Assembly (NCBI RefSeq): GCF_947387555.1
Contig: NZ_CANDNZ010000004.1
Span: 186,001-250,000 of the forward strand
Direction: 5' to 3'
Length of the DNA: 64,000 bases
Origin: Thalassomonas sp. RHCl1
GTDB taxonomy: Bacteria > Pseudomonadota > Gammaproteobacteria > Enterobacterales > Alteromonadaceae
The notes below the pieces were generated by a model. It saw nothing but the letters and a program-made list of their open reading frames with translations. It was not told the origin of the DNA and did no database searches. A program made the position numbers and the translations under genes. Each line of letters opens with the position of its first letter. The first letter of the stretch is position 1. Of the stretch, positions 43,624 to 52,697 are shown piece after piece.

Positions 43624-43909
43624 CTAATTAACCTCTAAAATGACCTTAGGCAGATATTGATATAAACGGGGATTATATCAAGCAATTTCGCTAACCCCTA
43701 GCAAAGGGTTTAATTTTATTGAAGTGGGGATAACAATTACCTTTTTAAAGTACCCGACAGAGAAATATTCCCGCTTGCTGCAGCACATTTTTATAAAAGC
43801 AATTTAATCTGTTGATGCGCCTTGGCTCTCCCGGCTTGCTCTGCCTTGTTTACCCCGGGTAATATTGATAACATCCGAGGCGTTTCTCCTCAATTTACAA
43901 TAAATTATC

Positions 43910-45238
43910 ATGATGAAAAAAGGATTGTTCGCCTTATGGCCGGCTTCGCTTGCCCTGGCGTTTTTATTGGGATACCAGCTAAGTCCTGCGCCCCAATCTC
44001 AAACAAGCGGGCAGCAGCCGACATTTGCCCAATCCCGGGTGCAAAGCAATACCGCCACTCAGCTAGCCGGCAATAATGAACAAAGTGTCAGTACAGCGCT
44101 GGTGGTAAAACAAACAGCGTCACCAAGCGCCCCGGCTCCCGCTGAGGTAAAAGATTCCCTGGTGCAGATAAAATCCCTGCTCGGTGATGGCAATATGCTG
44201 ATGGATATGGAAGGCATAGCCCAATCCTATCTGCTGGTGCAAACCTTCTCCGAGCAGGATGTTCTGGAGAGTCTGTCGCTGTTAAAAAATGAACTGGAGC
44301 AGGCAAACAATATGATGCCGCTGATGTTGATACTCGGGCGTTACGCCGAGTTAAATCCGCAGCAGGCGATTGCTTTCACCGAAGATAACATCAGCTCATC
44401 ACAGACCAAAATGGCAGCCATGGCCTCTGTTATCGGTGCCTGGTCGAAACAGGATCCACAAGGTGCCTACAACTGGTACCTCAACAGCCAGGAAAACAAC
44501 CCGAATCAGGGGGCTTTTAGCGCCAACTCAGCCGGTTTAATGGCTATTTTTAACGGTTTAGCCAACCAGGATTTAGATGACGCCATCAGCAAACTCGCAG
44601 ATATTTCAGGCCACAAAAACAATACCATGATGGCCGTTAGCGGTATTACCTCTGCCTTTACCGACAAAGAGCAATTCGCTCATTTTCTTGAACAAACCAA
44701 AGCACTGGATGACAGGCGTATTCAAAGCTCGGTGCTGTCCACCTGGACCATGAAAAATCCCCAGGATACCGTTGCCTGGCTCGACAACATAGAAAACGAA
44801 GAGGATAAAAAAGCCCTGCAACAAGAAGTGCTCGGAAGCTGGATGTTCACCCAGCCGTTAGCTGCCGCCAGCTGGTATATCAGCCAGGCAGATGAACAAG
44901 ATAAACAATCGGCAAGCGAGCAGATAATTTCTCAATGGGGTAGAAACGATCCAAGTGCCACTTTAAACTGGCTTGAACAGCAAGTAGACATAGACAATGA
45001 AACATCGGCCAAGATCCTGCTGGAAACCAGTGTTTATGAACATCCTGACTTTGTTATCGAACACCTTGAACGCCTGTCCGACGACAAAGATAAACAGCAA
45101 CTTTCTTTTAATATTTACCAGGCGCTTGAACGTGAAAGCGAGCAAAAAGCAGCAAACTTTCTCGCCTCATCGCCGTATAGAGAATCGCTAGAAAATCAAA
45201 TAGATGAGTACCAGCAAAGACAGGCAAACGGTCAATAA
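43910..45238 (+). CDS. periplasmic helical-repeat protein
   Basis: The 442-residue protein has an N-terminal signal anchor (LFALWPASLALAFLLGYQL), a Gln/Ser/Ala-rich linker to about residue 85, then a regular helical repeat to the end. Each unit carries a W-x4-P-x3-A-x2-W pattern: WSKQDPQGAYNW (from 178), WTMKNPQDTVAW (279), WMFTQPLAAASW (311) and WGRNDPSATLNW (343). The last three are exactly 32 residues apart. Similar repeats occur in uncharacterised secreted proteins. No enzymatic motif is seen. It is followed by the DUF885 lipoprotein gene 136 bases on. Confidence 0.8.
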   Translation: MMKKGLFALWPASLALAFLLGYQLSPAPQSQTSGQQPTFAQSRVQSNTATQLAGNNEQSVSTALVVKQTASPSAPAPAEVKDSLVQIKSLLGDGNMLMDMEGIAQSYLLVQTFSEQDVLESLSLLKNELEQANNMMPLMLILGRYAELNPQQAIAFTEDNISSSQTKMAAMASVIGAWSKQDPQGAYNWYLNSQENNPNQGAFSANSAGLMAIFNGLANQDLDDAISKLADISGHKNNTMMAVSGITSAFTDKEQFAHFLEQTKALDDRRIQSSVLSTWTMKNPQDTVAWLDNIENEEDKKALQQEVLGSWMFTQPLAAASWYISQADEQDKQSASEQIISQWGRNDPSATLNWLEQQVDIDNETSAKILLETSVYEHPDFVIEHLERLSDDKDKQQLSFNIYQALERESEQKAANFLASSPYRESLENQIDEYQQRQANGQ

Positions 45239-45374
45239 CACCAGCACGATTGAATAAGAATACCGCCCCCGGGCAAACACAGAAAAGAAATACTAACACT
45301 TAAGCCCAGGGCCTTAGCTGCACTGCTTTTTATGCAAATGTCCTGAAGCAACCATTAATAATTACGGGAATAAC

Positions 45375-47261
45375 ATGAATAAAAACCTCCGTCAGCGGCT
45401 CCCTCGGGGAGCACAGCACCAGACAAAAACCGCCAGCCATAAAGGCGCTCTGCTGCCATTATTGTGCGCCCTGCCTTTGTTAAGCGCCTGCCAGTCAGCA
45501 ACGCCGCTTTCAACAAGCGCAGAGCAAACACAGCAGATAAAATCCCCGGCAAACGTGCAAGTGCTTAATCAGGAAAACATCCGCTTAAACGCCTTAATGG
45601 ATGAAATTTGGCAATACCGCCTGAAAGTCGATCCTTTCAAAGCTACCAAGTCCGGCGATAACCGCTATAACCACTTGTTGCCGGACTTCTCCCCAGAAGC
45701 TCTGGCAGAGAAAAACAAGCAATTACTTGGCTATGTCAGCCGCCTTGAGGCTATAGACAGGCAGCAATTGTCCCAGGAAAATATCATCAACCTGGACATC
45801 TTGCTGCGCCAGCTGGATAACGACATCAGCCTGTACAAATATAAAAAACACTATGTGCCTATTTTGGCAGAGTCGGGCTTTCACTCCGATTTTACCTTTA
45901 CCGTTAAAGGCATGCCCTTTGCCAAGAGCAAAGATTACCACAATTACCTGAGCCGCCTGGAAGCCCTGCCCCGCTATTTTGCTCAGCAAATTCACTGGAT
46001 GCGCCAGGGGCTGGCTACAGGCAGAACCTTGCCCAGTGCAGTGTTATCCGGCTATGAGCAAGGCATCGCCGCCTTTATTGATGACGATCCGGCCAGCAGC
46101 GTATTATACGCCCCGTTCAAAAAGCAGTCCGCAGATATCAGCCAGCAAGATTTTCAGCAGTTGCAACAACAAGCGCTGACACTGCTCGCAAAAAAGGTGA
46201 TCCCCGCCTATCAGGACTTTTATGACTTTATGGTAAGCAGCTATATTCCGCAGGCCAGGAAAACCTTGGGGTTAAGCGCGACACCTGACGGCGCGGATTT
46301 TTACCAAAACCGGGTAAAATACTACACCACCACAGATAAAACCCCGGATCAGATCTTTAATTTGGGCATGCAGGAAGTAAAACGCATCCGCAACGAAATG
46401 CAGCAGATCATCACTTCCCTTAATTTTGACGGGGATTTTGCCGCCTTTGTTAACTTCCTGCGCACCGATCCGCAGTTTTACGCAACAAGCGCCGAGGAAC
46501 TGTTAAAAGAAGCGGCCTATATCGCGAAAAAAATGGATGCCAAGCTGCCGGCACTATTTAAACATTTACCCCGCAACCCTTATGGCGTAGCACCGGTCCC
46601 TGATCACCTGGCCCCCAAATATACCATAGGACGCTATATTCCCCCGAGCCAGGACACCCAACCGGGTTATTACTGGCTCAATACATATGGCCTGGATCGC
46701 CGACCGCTTTACGTACTGGAAGCGTTAACCTTGCATGAAGCGGTGCCCGGACATCATTTACAAAGCGCCATCAACCGGGAATTGAGCGATTTACCTCCCC
46801 ATCGCCGCTACTCCTATATTTCGGCGTTTGGCGAAGGCTGGGGTTTATATTCAGAATATCTGGGCTTAGAAGCCGGCTTTTATCAGGATCCCTACAGTAA
46901 TTTTGGCCGCCTGACCTATGAAATGTGGCGCGCCTGTCGCCTGGTAATCGATACCGGCGTTCACAGCAAAGGCTGGAGCCGCCAGCAGGCGATAGATTTC
47001 TTACAGCAAAATACCGCCTTGTCGAAGCATAATGTCCGCACTGAAGTCGACCGCTATATTTCCTGGCCCGGACAGGCGCTTTCCTACAAGATGGGAGAGC
47101 TGACCATCAAACGCCTGCGCCGCGAAACCGAGCAGGCCTTAGGGGAAAAGTTTGATATACGTGAGTTTCATGATCAGGTACTCAAACATGGCTCAGTGCC
47201 GCTGCAGGTACTGGAGCAGCAAATCAAGCATTATGTTGATGAGCAATTACAGGGAAAGTAA
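45375..47261 (+). CDS. DUF885 family metallopeptidase-like lipoprotein
   Basis: The 628-residue protein has a lipoprotein signal with lipobox LLSAC (Cys39) and a full-length DUF885 domain: FKATKSGDNRYNHLLPDF near the start, the zinc motif HEAVPGHH (454-461), the glutamate-containing AFGEGWGLYSEYL about 30 residues later, and the C-terminal RTEVDRYISWPGQALSYKMG. It is probably attached to the outer membrane facing the periplasm. The family is annotated as putative peptidases. It is paralogous to 121-1599, which is shorter and not lipidated. Confidence 0.9.
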   Translation: MNKNLRQRLPRGAQHQTKTASHKGALLPLLCALPLLSACQSATPLSTSAEQTQQIKSPANVQVLNQENIRLNALMDEIWQYRLKVDPFKATKSGDNRYNHLLPDFSPEALAEKNKQLLGYVSRLEAIDRQQLSQENIINLDILLRQLDNDISLYKYKKHYVPILAESGFHSDFTFTVKGMPFAKSKDYHNYLSRLEALPRYFAQQIHWMRQGLATGRTLPSAVLSGYEQGIAAFIDDDPASSVLYAPFKKQSADISQQDFQQLQQQALTLLAKKVIPAYQDFYDFMVSSYIPQARKTLGLSATPDGADFYQNRVKYYTTTDKTPDQIFNLGMQEVKRIRNEMQQIITSLNFDGDFAAFVNFLRTDPQFYATSAEELLKEAAYIAKKMDAKLPALFKHLPRNPYGVAPVPDHLAPKYTIGRYIPPSQDTQPGYYWLNTYGLDRRPLYVLEALTLHEAVPGHHLQSAINRELSDLPPHRRYSYISAFGEGWGLYSEYLGLEAGFYQDPYSNFGRLTYEMWRACRLVIDTGVHSKGWSRQQAIDFLQQNTALSKHNVRTEVDRYISWPGQALSYKMGELTIKRLRRETEQALGEKFDIREFHDQVLKHGSVPLQVLEQQIKHYVDEQLQGK

Positions 47262-47358
47262 CCGCTTACCTTGTTCACTAAACGGTAAACGGCCAACTGC
47301 CGCCTTAGTGGCAGGTTGGCCAAACAAACCGGGTTATTACCCTGAATAAATAACGGCA

Positions 47359-48228
47359 TTAACCGTTTTTATGCGCCAAGCGCTGCTTTTTGCGGCGCAA
47401 GCCAACCCCCGCCAAACCTAATCCCAATAAAGCCAGGCTGGCAGGCTCTGGCACTTGGGTGCCGAAAGTCACGCTACCTATGCTTGATGATACCGCCACT
47501 TTGTCATAGGCATTGCTCACAGTGCCATGGTAAGCAACCGGGGTCAAAAACTGGCCATTTTCCTGTAAACCCGAAGGGGCAAAACCGGTGGACGAATTGT
47601 CATTGATACATTGCTCGCTTGATGAGAGATCACACTCATCTAATGACCCGACATAAAACGGCGACAGAGGATCAACAACCGCCTGATATGGCGAGCTGTA
47701 ATAATTTCCTGAAAAACCGGCAATACCGATCAGTTTATTGATTTCATTGATACCGCTGTTATAAACATTATGATCTGTCCCCAGCACCAGTCCGCCACCA
47801 AAGGCATCCAATTGCTGCGCATAATTTTGGATCCATAAATCCTCTGCCCCGCGATTGCCCCTGTTGGTATAACTACTGGAAGATGAAAGAATACGGCCAT
47901 CGGCAATCAGGTTCTGCGCACTGCGGTTATTATACCAGTCGGCAATCCCCTGGTAATTAGCCATTTGATAAGTGTTTTTATCGGCTTGACTGGAAAGATC
48001 ATAAACCCACAACTGATCAAAGCTGTCAAAATCATCATAGGCTTCACTATTGAGAAAACGTGTCGTAACATTTACCCCGTCCAGTGAATCTATCATACTG
48101 GCAATTTCGTAACCTTGGCTACTGTAGCTACCGCCGACAAAACCAAACATAATCTCACTGGCATTCGCCGTTGCAGATAAACCCAAACACGTAGTGGCAA
48201 ACACTATAGCTGATAATTTTTTGTCCAT
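47359..48228 (-). CDS. PEP-CTERM sorting domain protein
   Basis: The 289-residue protein (frame open from 48255; AGGAG is ideally spaced for the ATG at 48228) has a signal peptide (ending SATANA). Its C-terminal PEP-CTERM tail is VPEP, then LALLGLGLAGVGL, then RRKKQ. The tail marks proteins processed by exosortase and exported with exopolysaccharide. The middle is rich in Ser, Asn, Tyr and Asp, with several FGG- and YNS-type motifs and a cysteine pair, and has no known enzyme motif. No exosortase gene is in the window; it must lie elsewhere in the genome. Confidence 0.9.
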   Translation of the reverse strand: MDKKLSAIVFATTCLGLSATANASEIMFGFVGGSYSSQGYEIASMIDSLDGVNVTTRFLNSEAYDDFDSFDQLWVYDLSSQADKNTYQMANYQGIADWYNNRSAQNLIADGRILSSSSSYTNRGNRGAEDLWIQNYAQQLDAFGGGLVLGTDHNVYNSGINEINKLIGIAGFSGNYYSSPYQAVVDPLSPFYVGSLDECDLSSSEQCINDNSSTGFAPSGLQENGQFLTPVAYHGTVSNAYDKVAVSSSIGSVTFGTQVPEPASLALLGLGLAGVGLRRKKQRLAHKNG

Positions 48229-48469
48229 AAAATACTCCTGACTACTGATTAACAATTTTTTGACATCATAGTGCTATGAGCAAAAACCAAACCAGAAGTG
48301 TTCAACAAATAATATTTAGGGAAAATAAGGTAAACCGGTTTATCCATATGATAGAAAAGATGTTTCAACAACAAAGAGTCAAATACAGATGAAAGGAGAT
48401 CGGTAGATCTCCTTCGGGCAGAAATAATTTAAGCTTTATGTCTAAAAGGTTAACTACAAACTAAGCAGG

Positions 48470-48997
48470 CTAACCTTCATTCTCCTCCTTGGCATAACCG
48501 TATTTTTTAGCCACGGCTTTTAATTCAGGCCTGAAAGAGTGATGGCTTTGCCAGCCCATGTCCAACATACATTGTTTTTCTATATCACTTTTCGAGCCAT
48601 ATCTCAGGGCGGTAATACGGGCATCACGGGCGCTCCTTCCGGCCAGGTTACCGTTGCACTCGGTATTGTGGTCCACTCCCCCGGTAACCGAGGCTGTTGC
48701 CGAGCCCGCCTTCACCATATTATCGCGGCTGACGCAGGTATTACTGCTCCCGCCGCTTTTTTGAACGGCATAGGCTTCACAATTTTTTTTCTGCTCGCGA
48801 AACCGGGTCATGATTTCCTCGCGCGCATCGAGATAGGCCCGGCGGTGACTCAAACATTCACTATAAGTATCCCGCTCGGTTTCCATGCAATATATCTGGG
48901 CGCTTTTCAACGGGCTGGTGCTTTTACAGGCAGCAAGAAAAGTAGATAATACAAAAAGTAAAACAAAAGCCACTTTGATATTTGGGCAAGCAGGCAT
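48470..48997 (-). CDS. hypothetical lipoprotein
   Basis: The 175-residue protein has a lipoprotein signal with lipobox FLAAC (Cys24), and AAAGGA precedes the start. The mature part holds six further cysteines spread over the length (for example YCMETERDTYSEC, NCEAY, NTCVS, ECNGN and QCMLDMG). This suggests several disulfides in the periplasm. I do not recognise the family. It is a single gene. Confidence 0.72.
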   Translation of the reverse strand: MPACPNIKVAFVLLFVLSTFLAACKSTSPLKSAQIYCMETERDTYSECLSHRRAYLDAREEIMTRFREQKKNCEAYAVQKSGGSSNTCVSRDNMVKAGSATASVTGGVDHNTECNGNLAGRSARDARITALRYGSKSDIEKQCMLDMGWQSHHSFRPELKAVAKKYGYAKEENEG

Positions 48998-49204
48998 AAG
49001 CTAAGTCCTTTATTGTCATGAATTACTTTGAGTGTAGCAGAAGCCAAAAAGAGTAAAGAAAAACAGAGGTGCATCGCAGCAGGCAAAATAATAGCCTAGC
49101 ATTTGAACGGCTTATATTATTTCCATATCAAGATAAGAGAACATCCGGTGACAAGTATAAAGCCTCCAAATGTTCTCCTCATTATGTGAGCAAATCACAA
49201 ATAT

Positions 49205-49396
49205 TTAGTTATAACCAAGAATATAATTTCCCTCCCCGTCAAGCTCAACTTCTAACGCCAATGCTGCCTTATTGGTTGCACTGCTTGCCTGGTTAGTTTC
49301 GTTGATAAAAACCGGCTCGTTGATCCGGCCATGGGTTAAGACATTATTTTCTTTTGCCAGGGTAGTATCGTTTAACGGCAATATTAAATTCGACAT
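49205..49396 (-). CDS. small hypothetical protein
   Basis: The frame is open from 49450, but AAGGA lies eight bases before the ATG at 49396, which gives a 63-residue product (MSNLILPLNDTTLAKENN...). It is hydrophilic and Asn-rich, without signal or membrane segments, and ends in EVELDGEGNYILGYN. It could be a small peptide substrate or a regulator, but nothing identifies it. It is alone, 499 bases from the next gene on the left strand. Confidence 0.5.
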   Translation of the reverse strand: MSNLILPLNDTTLAKENNVLTHGRINEPVFINETNQASSATNKAALALEVELDGEGNYILGYN

Positions 49397-49895
49397 ATAG
49401 ATCATCCTTTTTATCTGGTCATTGATTCCAACAAAATAAATTTTACTCAATTATCAGTTAATATTTTTGATCTAAATCAGTCATCAATATTAACGGTTTG
49501 CCTACTTGCATGAGCATAACTAATGCCAGTATTTAACCTTAATTTCTTTACGTTAATATGATCTAATTAAGTCAATTCCACAGGCAATAAAAAGTGATCG
49601 TTAATGAGGGGGAAAAGTATCCGGAATAGCTTTTAACCAAAAGAAAACACCAGCAGAAAACAATTTATAAAAACCAGATAATCAATAAGTTACAAAACGC
49701 TAATTGCTTTTTCAAATTAACTTATTCAAATTGAAGAGTTTGAGAGTACACAGCATAAATAAACTGCCCGAGCTAAACATCCGACCAGACAAGAGCTTTT
49801 CCGGCTTCGGCCATAACAGCAAGAAGCATTAACAGCCGATGATAAGCTGTGCACTCGATTAGGGATTTGTGCCCTTTTTTGGAGAGCTTTACCGG
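49397..49895. other. 499-base gap
   Basis: No gene, strong hairpin or recognised operator is seen here. The sequence is AT-rich, especially 49670-49760, and probably contains the promoter of the small gene at 49205-49396. Confidence 0.4.
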
Positions 49896-50639
49896 CTAAT
49901 TCACACCATAGCTTTTTTTAATCTCGGTTAACACCCCGTTTTTCCTGATCTGTTCAAGTCCGAGATTAAAATCGGTGATAATTTCCCGGCGTCTTTTATG
50001 GCTCCGCCCGATAGCAACATGTAAAGGTTTATTGAGAAATGCCGGTTCAACGATATCAATTTTCTGCAGCAGAGCAGGCGCCCTTTTATTCACTGTCGCC
50101 ATAAAGCCAAGCTCATCTTCGATCATCAAATCTATCCGTTTAGCCAACAACATTTTTAAATTCTGCATCATATTGATCACTTCATTTCTTTGAAAGTTCT
50201 TAGCATGATCAAATGCCTGACCGTAGCTGGAGCCACTGATAATACCGACAACCTTATTATCCAAACTCGAGAGGTCTTTATACGCAAAAGACTCGCCTTT
50301 TCTGATAATAAACTTTAGCCGGCTACTGGTATAAGGCTGAGAATACAACAGAAATTTGGTGCGTTCTTGTGTTAACCAGGCATTGGGTAAAATATCATAT
50401 TTGCCATGTTCAACCCCATGGATAGCCCTGGCCCAAGACGTTTTAATCACCTTAAGTGCATAACCTTGTGTTGCAAACGCCGCCCTAACCACTTCTATGC
50501 ACAAACCTTTGCCGGGGTGGGAAAAATCGACATACGGCGGCCAGTCATCTGCTACAACGGTAATGCTTTTCTCACTGGCCAGAACCGAAGAGAGGGATGT
50601 TAACAACATCAAGAATAAGGCAAAGACAGATCTCAGCAT
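49896..50639 (-). CDS. periplasmic solute-binding protein (family 3)
   Basis: The 247-residue protein has a signal peptide (ending SSVLA, about residue 21) and the family 3 pattern: ITVVADDWPPYVDF, then GKGLCIEVVRAAFATQGY, RAIHGVEHGKYDILPNAW, the hinge LDNKVVGIISGSSYGQ and a late LEQIRKNGVLTEIKKSYGV. Amino-acid-type ligands are usual. As for the other two binding proteins, no permease or ATPase is close by. A role in signalling or with an unlinked transporter is possible. Confidence 0.88.
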   Translation of the reverse strand: MLRSVFALFLMLLTSLSSVLASEKSITVVADDWPPYVDFSHPGKGLCIEVVRAAFATQGYALKVIKTSWARAIHGVEHGKYDILPNAWLTQERTKFLLYSQPYTSSRLKFIIRKGESFAYKDLSSLDNKVVGIISGSSYGQAFDHAKNFQRNEVINMMQNLKMLLAKRIDLMIEDELGFMATVNKRAPALLQKIDIVEPAFLNKPLHVAIGRSHKRRREIITDFNLGLEQIRKNGVLTEIKKSYGVN

Positions 50640-51183
50640 TCAGCGCTTATATTTATGATGAGCGGGTATATCTCAGTGTATAAATATAAGATCTTAATTA
50701 CCATTGAAATATTTTTCGGACACTTCCACTTCAGCGTTTATGCTGAAAAGCGGCTAGCACCGGCGGTAATAACAACATCAAGGATATAACAAAAAAAGCC
50801 GGAGAGTCGGCAACACAAGCTGGCTTGCTCCTTATATCGACACCTTAAAGCCCTATACAAGACTAAGCAGCAAGTTTATCCACCCCAACTAGAGTTACCT
50901 TGTTGGACCTCACCACTAAAAGCCAATCGAAATCAATACGTTATTTAACAAGAGCTAGTATAAATAAAAATTAATCTAAGAGAGAACGCGGCAAACATCC
51001 TCTTTGAACTACTCACGGTTACCTTTGGGGTATAGTGCTTCGTTTTCAGGTAGCAGTGAAATTGCTGCACTTAGCCGCCCCTGAATGACAGCTAAGTGTT
51101 GGCCAGATCCCCTTTGATTTGATAAAAGCAGCAGGGTTGTACTGCTCCCGGATTAGGCGAATACAAGGTTTGGCAATGTCGGT
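50640..51183. other. 544-base gap with one hairpin
   Basis: No gene is supported. CACTTAGC (51068-51075) pairs perfectly with GCTAAGTG (51091-51098) 86 bases after the DsbB-like gene. It is possibly that gene's terminator, but has no T-run. The region 50640-51000 probably holds the promoter of the solute-binding protein. Confidence 0.4.
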
Positions 51184-51603
51184 TTATGACTGTCCGGCTT
51201 CACTCTCAATTGTTTTGCTACGGGCAGAGAGCACCAGTAACCAAACCTGGGCAATAATGGCAAATAAGGCGGCACCAGAGAGCAGAAAAGGGTCAAGATA
51301 AATATCATCTTTAAATTCAAAAGTGCCTTTATTGATTTTTAACCAGCCCATAAAATTTTGTGCGGCGGCAACATGTGCCCCCATAAAACCAATAACACTT
51401 GCTATAAAAATTGTGATGGCATTGTGCAAGCCTCTAAACATCATCAACAAACCTAAAATGCCGATCACGGTGCGTTGCAGGCGACAATAAGGGCAAACAT
51501 ATACTACCCCCGACCAGTCGGCGCTCCACGCCAGTAACGATACCAATACGAAAAATGCCCCGAGAATATGGATACGGTGCAAGTAAAAATTTATAGCTGT
51601 CAT
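51184..51603 (-). CDS. DsbB-like membrane protein
   Basis: The 139-residue protein (ATG at 51603, with AGAGG six bases upstream; the frame is open from 51627) has four membrane segments and CPYCRLQRTVIG, which matches the CxxC-x3-QR signature of DsbB quinone-linked disulfide formation proteins (Cys37, Cys40). The second, periplasmic cysteine pair of DsbB is absent, so the complete relay cannot run as in DsbB. The family may serve another thiol partner or be a domain relative. It is alone on its strand. Confidence 0.75.
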   Translation of the reverse strand: MTAINFYLHRIHILGAFFVLVSLLAWSADWSGVVYVCPYCRLQRTVIGILGLLMMFRGLHNAITIFIASVIGFMGAHVAAAQNFMGWLKINKGTFEFKDDIYLDPFLLSGAALFAIIAQVWLLVLSARSKTIESEAGQS

Positions 51604-51734
51604 GTTTAACCTCTTTGTTATTCCCAAAAGGAATATACTTATTCAACCTGGGTATATTATTGAGTGAAGTAGCCCTTGTCTACTTTATTAGATGAATGAC
51701 AAGAAAGGACCTCCATATAGGCTGTTTATGGGGT

Positions 51735-51871
51735 GTTGGTACTAACTAACGGTTGGGCACGAACACTAGCTGTTACAGCTGCTGCACAGCTTTAAACCGC
51801 AGCAGCCCTATTCTGGCCTCTGTTGCTTGGTTTATGCTTTAGATGATAGCGAAACAGGTGTTAGTACCAAC
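51735..51871. repeat. 12-bp inverted repeat and hairpin around symE 3' end
   Basis: GTTGGTACTAAC (51735-51746) and GTTAGTACCAAC (51860-51871) are perfect inverse copies; the second lies inside the symE coding end. Between them GCTGCTGC (51778-51785) pairs with GCAGCAGC (51799-51806), a likely terminator hairpin for symE on the minus strand. Confidence 0.6.
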
Positions 51872-52104
51872 CTGTCTTTTTCCACGCTCACCGTGACCTT
51901 CTGCCCGATAGGAAAACCGGCCTGATGCAGCCATTTTCCCTGAAGGACAAGGCAAGGTTGCAGATTCACCGGTAGATAGTTGATGCCTGCCCCCCTGACT
52001 TTTACGACACTATTAAGCACGGTTTCCAGTACCGTAAGTTGCCGGGTGGTGGGATATTTTGCTTTTTTCGGGCAAAGCTCTGACGTATGATGATATTCAG
52101 CCAT
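51832..52104 (-). CDS. SymE-family type I toxin-like protein
   Basis: The 90-residue protein matches SymE: a leader with CPKKAKYPTTRQLTV, then the AbrB-like fold with YLPVNLQPCLVLQGKWLHQAGFPIGQKVTVSVEKDRLVLT. SymE proteins are SOS-linked RNA- or nucleoid-binding toxins whose translation is blocked by a cis-antisense RNA. AGGAG lies six bases before the ATG. I cannot see an obvious LexA box or the antisense gene promoter, but a small RNA may lie over 52080-52180. The gene stands at the border of the AT-rich island. Confidence 0.85.
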   Translation of the reverse strand: MAEYHHTSELCPKKAKYPTTRQLTVLETVLNSVVKVRGAGINYLPVNLQPCLVLQGKWLHQAGFPIGQKVTVSVEKDRLVLTPVSLSSKA

Positions 52105-52697
52105 GACGGACTCCTAGCGTAGTTCGTTTTGGTTAGCGGCCTCTGGGTGTTTCGAGCACTCAGGGGGCGCGACTTGGTTTACTTATTTATACAACATTGT
52201 TTGTAAAGAATACGACATAAAGGCCCTTCTCACTTGTTATGGTATGACTAAATAAAGACTAACAAACTGGTTAAATCAACAGCGTTCCGTTAATATTTCA
52301 TAGGTTTTTTAGAGAGTATGGATTATCTCCTTTACACCTGTTTTTTCTTCCCCCAACTCTAAAACCTAGCTATCAATTCCATAACAAAAGTCATATCGGT
52401 TTATGGAAGTACAATAATATCAATTTATGAGCGCCCAACTTAACTTCTTCTACTTTTTAACAATGGTAAGAGCCAAGAAAAATATAACGGAGTGCATATA
52501 GATAATTTTTTATCTATGGAAGGTATAAAATGGCAGCTGCAATAAACTTGATAACCATAGATTTCAATTGTCCTTGAATTTATTGAATTTTGGCACAATA
52601 TCTACTTATCATTTCTAATTTAATTAATTGCTGGTAATTCTTTAATATACTACTATGTACTGATTGAGCAATTAATCTAACCATTTAAGGTATTTTT
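52105..52697. other. 593-base AT-rich gap before the three-gene cassette
   Basis: GC content falls sharply from about 52200 on. Near symE a hairpin is possible (CTGGGTG / CACTCAG, 52141-52167). The rest shows no gene, no recombination site and no direct repeat that I can identify; it probably contains the promoter of the cassette. Confidence 0.4.
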
